From Sulfurimonas sp. (GTDB taxonomy: Bacteria; Campylobacterota; Campylobacteria; Campylobacterales; Sulfurimonadaceae), in assembly GCA_027063215.1 (NCBI GenBank), contig JAMOSE010000133.1, positions 1 to 8,888 of the forward strand: DNA of 8,888 nucleotides, written 5' to 3'. The notes below the pieces were generated by a model. It did no database searches. It had not been told where the DNA came from and saw nothing but the letters and a program-made list of their open reading frames with translations. The translations under genes were made by a program, and so were the position numbers. Below are positions 5,472 through 8,888 of the stretch, one piece after another. How positions within the stretch are numbered: the stretch's first letter is position 1; every line of letters starts with the position of its first letter.

Positions 5472-8062
5472 GAGGCAAATACACCTTTTTTAGGACCACT
5501 TTTACCACAGCACTGTTTATACTTTTTACCACTGCCACATGGACACGGATCATTTCTGGCAATTTTTTTACTGCTTGACTCTGTTCCTGCAATTCTCTCT
5601 TCTGAATCTTCATCACTCATATTGAGACGCATTAAAGCCTCTTGTGCACGTTTTTCATCTTCAAGTTGCTGTGCAATTCGGGCTGCTTCTTCTTCAGCAC
5701 TCTCCATTTTAAACTGAATAATCTGAAGTGTTCTAATGGTATTAAATTTAATATCATTAATAAGTTCGCTAAAGAGATTAAAACTCTCTTTTTTATACTC
5801 AACCAAAGGATCTTTTTGATTATATGCACGTAAACGGATACCTGTTTTCATATTATCCATTGCGTATAAGTGTTCACGCCATGCATCATCAAGCTCTTTA
5901 AGATAGAACTCTTTTTCTATATCTTGACGGACTTTATCATCTAAAACACTCATTTTTTCATCATAAGCTGTTTTTAAGAGTTCTACTACTTTTGCATAGA
6001 GTTCTTCAAACTCTAAACCTTCAAGTAACGTAGTGTCTAGATCGAAATTTACCTCTTCTTTAAGTAGTTCAGCCAGTTTTTTAAGATTAAAGTCTTCTGG
6101 TGCGGCACCTTCAAAAATCTCAGCCTGTGTTAAAAGATGCGCAACATACTCTTCTCTGATTTCATCAATTTTTGCATCAATTTCATAATCATCACTTAAG
6201 AGCTGATTTCTGAATTTATAGACAATTTTTCTCTGTTCATTCGCAACATCATCATACTCAACAATCTGTTTACGCCCTTCATAGTGCATATTTTCAACTT
6301 TTTTCTGAGCTTTTTCAACTGCACGCGTAACCATTTTGGACTCTATATATTCACCATCTTCAACACCTAAACGCTCCATAATATTTTTGATCTTATCTGA
6401 GCCAAAAATACGAAGCAAATTATCTTCAAGCGAAAGGTAAAACTGTGTAGTTCCCGGATCACCCTGACGACCGGAACGTCCACGAAGCTGATTGTCTATA
6501 CGACGGTTTTCATGACGTTCTGTACCGACAATATAAAGACCACCAAGATTTTTTACTTCATCATCTACTTTAATATCAACACCACGCCCTGCCATATTTG
6601 TAGCAATTGTCACAGCCCCTTTGGCACCTGCATGTTTAATGATCTCACCCTCTTGAGCATGATTTTTTGCATTGAGTACTGTATGGGCAATTTTTTCACG
6701 TTTAAGTAGTTCATGTAAAAGTTCTGATTTTTCAATAGAAGCTGTACCAATAAGTACAGGCTGTCCTGTTTTGCTTAATTCACGGATAGTATTGATAACG
6801 GCATCAAATTTTTCTGCTTCCGTTTTATAGATAAGGTCATTGAGATCTTTTCTTGAAATTGGAATATTTGTTGGAATGGAGACAACATCAAGACCGTAGA
6901 TTTCTGCAAACTCTGTTGCTTCCGTCTCAGCAGTACCGGTCATACCCGCAAGCTTGTCATACATTCTAAAGTAATTTTGAAATGTAATATCTGCAAGTGT
7001 CTGTGTCTCTTCTTTAATCTCAACACCCTCTTTGGCTTCAAGTGCTTGATGCAGACCTTCAGAAAAACGTCTTCCTTCACTCAGACGACCTGTAAACTCA
7101 TCAACAATGACAACTTCACCGTCATTAACAACATAATCAACATCTTTTTCAAAAAGATAATTTGCTTTAAGGGCCTGATCAAGAGCATGTGGCAATGAAG
7201 AGTTCTCAGCACTATAGAGATTTTCAACACCAAAAAGCTCTTCAGCTTTTGTGATCCCATCTTCTGTAATTAAGATAACTTTATCTTTTTCATCAACAGT
7301 AAAGTGCTTATCTTTTTGGAGTTGCAATGCAATAGCATTTGCTCTTGCATAATCCTGCATATTTCTATTTGTTGGACCAGAGATAATTAAAGGTGTTCTT
7401 GCCTCATCAATTAAAATAGAGTCAACTTCATCAACAATAACGAAGTTATGTCCACGCTGAACCATATTCTCTTTAGAGTAACTCATATTGTCACGAAGAT
7501 AATCAAAACCAAACTCATTATTTGTTCCATAGGTAATATCTGCATCATATGCAGCCTTCTTCTCTTTTGGATCATGCATATCTTCTAAAATAGTACCTAC
7601 ACTGTAACCTAAAAACTCATACAAAGGTCCCATCTCTTTTGCATCACGAGAAGCAAGATAATCATTAACTGTTACTAAATGAACACCCTTCTCTGTCATT
7701 GCATTGAGTGCAATTGCAAGTGTAGCAACAAGTGTTTTACCCTCACCCGTCTTCATCTCTGCAATTCGCCCATCATGTAGTACCATACCACCGATCAGCT
7801 GTACATCAAAATGACGCATACCAAGTGTACGTTTTGAAGCTTCACGTGTTATTGCAAAAGAGTCAAAAAGGACATCATCCAAACTCTTTTCACCACTCTT
7901 TACACTCTCTTTGAGCTCTAAAAATGAAGCTTTAAGTTCATCATCACTCAAAGACTCATATTTACTCTCAAGAGCATTGATTTTTTCTACTTTTTTAAAA
8001 TATTTTTTTAATTCTCGGTCATTGGCCGTACCAAATACCTTACCCATAAATGCTTGTAGCAT
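5468..8062 (-). CDS. secA: Protein translocase ATPase SecA
   Basis: SecA is the motor ATPase that pushes preproteins through SecYEG. The protein is full length (864 residues). Seen in order: Walker A MKTGEGKT (103-110), GTNNEFGFDYLRDN (179-192), Walker B DEVD (211-214) with the SecA signature DEARTPLIISG (219-229), the preprotein-binding region with DEFTGRLSEGRRFSEGLHQA (321-340), MTGTAETEATEF (374-385), the second helicase half with TNMAGRGVD (488-496) and QLRGRSGRQGDPG (525-537), the helical scaffold and two-helix finger (about 590-785), a charged linker (about 786-830), and a zinc-binding SEC-C tail with C840, C842, C851 and C852. The start at 8062 is chosen because AAGG (8069-8072) is 6 bases upstream; ATG at 8047 has none. 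It is the first gene of a unit with the lipoprotein permease, which it overlaps by 4 bases, and is divergent from lolA. No key residue appears to be missing. Confidence 0.99.
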   Translation of the reverse strand: MLQAFMGKVFGTANDRELKKYFKKVEKINALESKYESLSDDELKASFLELKESVKSGEKSLDDVLFDSFAITREASKRTLGMRHFDVQLIGGMVLHDGRIAEMKTGEGKTLVATLAIALNAMTEKGVHLVTVNDYLASRDAKEMGPLYEFLGYSVGTILEDMHDPKEKKAAYDADITYGTNNEFGFDYLRDNMSYSKENMVQRGHNFVIVDEVDSILIDEARTPLIISGPTNRNMQDYARANAIALQLQKDKHFTVDEKDKVILITEDGITKAEELFGVENLYSAENSSLPHALDQALKANYLFEKDVDYVVNDGEVVIVDEFTGRLSEGRRFSEGLHQALEAKEGVEIKEETQTLADITFQNYFRMYDKLAGMTGTAETEATEFAEIYGLDVVSIPTNIPISRKDLNDLIYKTEAEKFDAVINTIRELSKTGQPVLIGTASIEKSELLHELLKREKIAHTVLNAKNHAQEGEIIKHAGAKGAVTIATNMAGRGVDIKVDDEVKNLGGLYIVGTERHENRRIDNQLRGRSGRQGDPGTTQFYLSLEDNLLRIFGSDKIKNIMERLGVEDGEYIESKMVTRAVEKAQKKVENMHYEGRKQIVEYDDVANEQRKIVYKFRNQLLSDDYEIDAKIDEIREEYVAHLLTQAEIFEGAAPEDFNLKKLAELLKEEVNFDLDTTLLEGLEFEELYAKVVELLKTAYDEKMSVLDDKVRQDIEKEFYLKELDDAWREHLYAMDNMKTGIRLRAYNQKDPLVEYKKESFNLFSELINDIKFNTIRTLQIIQFKMESAEEEAARIAQQLEDEKRAQEALMRLNMSDEDSEERIAGTESSSKKIARNDPCPCGSGKKYKQCCGKSGPKKGVFAS

Positions 8063-8068
8063 TGCTCA

Positions 8069-8072
8069 CCTT
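8069..8072 (-). promoter_or_regulatory. Ribosome binding site of secA
   Basis: AAGG (in AAGGTGAG on the minus strand) lies 6 bases before the ATG at 8062 and fixes that start over the internal ATG at 8047, which would remove MLQAF. Confidence 0.7.
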
Positions 8073-8080
8073 ATAAATAA

Positions 8081-8103
8081 ACTATATAATTTACTATATA
8101 GTA
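8081..8103. promoter_or_regulatory. Palindromic A/T-rich element in the secA leader (possible operator or leader hairpin)
   Basis: TACTATATAGTA at 8092-8103 is a perfect 12-base palindrome. The octamer ACTATATA occurs twice in direct orientation (8081-8088 and 8093-8100), and 8081-8088 can also pair with 8095-8102 across a 6-base loop. The element sits between the likely secA promoter and its ribosome binding site, so it could be a regulator site or an RNA hairpin in the leader. A/T-rich sequence produces such patterns easily, so the function is only suggested. Confidence 0.35.
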
Positions 8104-8121
8104 GTTATTGAAATTGCTCTA

Positions 8122-8130
8122 ATTTTATCA
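8122..8130 (-). promoter_or_regulatory. Putative extended -10 promoter of the secA-lolC operon
   Basis: The minus strand reads TGATAAAAT, a TGn motif followed by TAAAAT (five of six consensus positions). Transcription would start near 8115, giving a leader of about 50 bases that contains the 8081-8103 palindrome. No -35 hexamer is evident, as is common in Campylobacterota. Confidence 0.5.
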
Positions 8131-8164
8131 CATTAAATCTAATAAATAGTATAAATGGATAATT

Positions 8165-8173
8165 TGCTATAAT
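8165..8173 (+). promoter_or_regulatory. Extended -10 promoter of lolA
   Basis: TGCTATAAT is a perfect extended -10. Transcription would start near 8180, only about 14 bases before the lolA ATG and just ahead of its binding site, giving a very short leader. It is back to back with the secA promoter in the 131-base gap. Confidence 0.65.
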
Positions 8174-8183
8174 TTCTTACAAT

Positions 8184-8188
8184 AAGGA
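8184..8188 (+). promoter_or_regulatory. Ribosome binding site of lolA
   Basis: AAGGA stands 5 bases before the ATG at 8194, a good match and spacing that confirms the start needed for the signal peptide. Confidence 0.7.
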
Positions 8189-8193
8189 CGAAT

Positions 8194-8709
8194 ATGAAAC
8201 AGAATTTTTTACTTTTACTTTTGGCAACAGCAGCTTTTGCAAATATACAAAACATCACTTCTTTTGAAGCTGATTTTCAACAAAAAATTGTTGATGATCA
8301 AAACAAAACTATTCTTTATTATGGTCATATAGTTGCAAAAAAACCACAATATGCTTTATGGAGTTATACAAAACCCATCGAAAAAAATGTCTATATTTTA
8401 GAAAATCAGGCAATTATTGTTGAACCGGAATTAGAGCAGGCAATTATTAAAAAAATAGGGAAAAATTTTGATTTTTTTAAATTAATACACAATGCAAAAA
8501 AACTCTCTGAAAATAAATATCTTGCAAAATATAACAATACAACATTTATTATTCAAACAGATCATAATACTATTACAACAATCTCCTATAAAGATGAATT
8601 TGAAAACAGTATTACAATAGAGTTTACAAACCCTCTTGAAAATAGAAAAATAGATATGAAAATATTTAAACCGGTGATCCCTGAAGAGTACGATATTATT
8701 CGTAACTAA
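8194..8709 (+). CDS. lolA: Outer-membrane lipoprotein carrier protein LolA
   Basis: LolA is the periplasmic chaperone that accepts lipoproteins from the LolCDE-type complex and takes them to the outer membrane. The 171-residue precursor opens with a typical signal peptide: K2, hydrophobic core from F5 to A11, and an AFA cleavage site giving a mature protein from N17 (155 residues). The family pattern follows: ITSFEADFQQKI near the mature N-terminus (21-32), a GHIVAKKPQYALWSYTKP segment (44-61) equivalent to the P..fRW.y..P motif of LolA, then alternating beta strands such as YLAKYNNTTFIIQTD and SITIEFTNPLENRKID. It is shorter than E. coli LolA, as is common in Campylobacterota. It is divergent from the secA-lolC unit, which fits a shared role in lipoprotein export. 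The remote LolA-like family is diverse, so the symbol rests partly on the neighbours. Confidence 0.9.
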   Translation: MKQNFLLLLLATAAFANIQNITSFEADFQQKIVDDQNKTILYYGHIVAKKPQYALWSYTKPIEKNVYILENQAIIVEPELEQAIIKKIGKNFDFFKLIHNAKKLSENKYLAKYNNTTFIIQTDHNTITTISYKDEFENSITIEFTNPLENRKIDMKIFKPVIPEEYDIIRN

Positions 8710-8727
8710 AAAAAATCAATGAGTTTT

Positions 8728-8760
8728 TTAATAAAAATGGGAATTTCCCATTTTTATTAA
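8728..8760. terminator. Bidirectional intrinsic terminator between lolA and acnB
   Basis: Bases 8728-8741 pair perfectly with 8747-8760 (14 pairs, core TGGG/CCCA) around a 5-base loop. The plus strand leaves the hairpin through TTTTTATTAACTT, and the minus strand through TTTTTATTAAAAAA. It begins 19 bases after the lolA stop and lies 2 bases beyond the acnB stop, so it can serve both convergent transcripts. The stem is A/T-rich with only three consecutive G-C pairs. Confidence 0.8.
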
Positions 8761-8761
8761 C

Positions 8762-8888
8762 TTAGTTAAGTTTATAATCAGAAATAAGGTTAAAGTTAAG
8801 ATATTTATAGATATCATCTTCTTTACCTTGGATTTTCTTCGTAAGTTCTAAATACTCTTCTTTTGTTGGAATTTTTCCAAGAAGTGAA
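8762..8888 (-). CDS. acnB: Aconitate hydratase B (AcnB), C-terminal 41 residues only
   Basis: The gene enters from the right edge and ends with a TAA at 8762-8764. The visible tail reads LLGKIPTKEEYLEL near its start and IYKYLNFNLISDY near its end. This resembles the C-terminus of E. coli AcnB (LGKLPTPEEYQ, then DTYRYLNFNQLSQY). AcnB isomerises citrate to isocitrate in the TCA cycle, or in the reductive TCA cycle of autotrophic Campylobacterota, using a 4Fe-4S cluster bound by residues that lie outside the window. It is unrelated in role to the envelope genes and convergent with lolA. Only the tail is visible, so completeness cannot be judged. Confidence 0.8.
   Translation of the reverse strand, partial: SLLGKIPTKEEYLELTKKIQGKEDDIYKYLNFNLISDYKLN

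Noticed and set aside
5422..5616. 64-residue minus-strand frame spanning the secA/permease junction.
   Set aside because: It overlaps the zinc-binding tail of SecA and the permease start, both clearly coding in other frames.
5632..7914. Several 60-73 residue frames, mostly antisense to secA, some Cys- and Phe-rich.
   Set aside because: Their composition is the mirror of the secA codons (for example Lys and Glu codons read as Phe and Leu), and none has a start signal or a domain.
7911..8111. 66-residue plus-strand frame running over the secA start and leader.
   Set aside because: It is antisense to the SecA N-terminus, has no binding site and overlaps the secA promoter. It is not a SecM-like leader because it is on the wrong strand.
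1..8888. CRISPR arrays, tRNA or rRNA genes, transposases and phage genes.
   Set aside because: No regularly spaced repeats, tRNA-like cloverleaf, rRNA segment or recombinase motif was recognised by reading the window.

Overview
The window looks like a chromosomal segment from a low-GC Gram-negative bacterium, most likely a member of the Campylobacterota (a Sulfurimonas- or Sulfurovum-like lineage). The reasons are the A/T-rich coding style, a short LolA, a single LolC/E-type permease next to SecA, promoters of the extended -10 type (TGnTATAAT) without obvious -35 boxes, and the AcnB-like C-terminus at the right edge. The lineage is inferred from protein style and gene order; no search was run.

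Layout, left to right. Bases 1-233 hold no confident gene; bases 7-103 form a long imperfect palindrome. mltG (minus strand, 234-1178) encodes an endolytic murein transglycosylase. It is divergent from, and overlaps at its 5' end, a large AsmA/YhdP-like (DUF3971-type) envelope protein gene (plus, 1108-4266). That gene converges on a LolC/E-type permease gene (minus, 4269-5471) with only 2 bases between the stop codons. The permease gene overlaps the 3' end of secA (minus, 5468-8062) by 4 bases, so secA and lolC/E form an operon read leftward. A 131-base divergent promoter region separates secA from lolA (plus, 8194-8709). A strong hairpin terminator lies between lolA and the convergent 3' end of acnB (minus, from 8762 to the right edge).

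Except for acnB, the genes share an envelope-biogenesis theme. SecA drives preproteins, including prolipoproteins, through the Sec channel. The LolC/E-type permease releases mature lipoproteins from the inner membrane, and LolA carries them through the periplasm. The AsmA-like protein is a candidate inter-membrane lipid conduit. MltG cuts nascent glycan strands at the inner membrane. The ATPase LolD and any LolB receptor are not in the window.

Most of the content is ordinary core genome. The items worth a second look are the mltG/AsmA head-to-head overlap, where both proteins begin MKDK inside a 13-base inverted repeat and each promoter seems to lie in the other gene; the palindrome at 7-103, whose pairing is better as minus-strand RNA; and a palindrome in the secA leader. 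I found no clear sign of a new defence, mobile or biosynthetic system.
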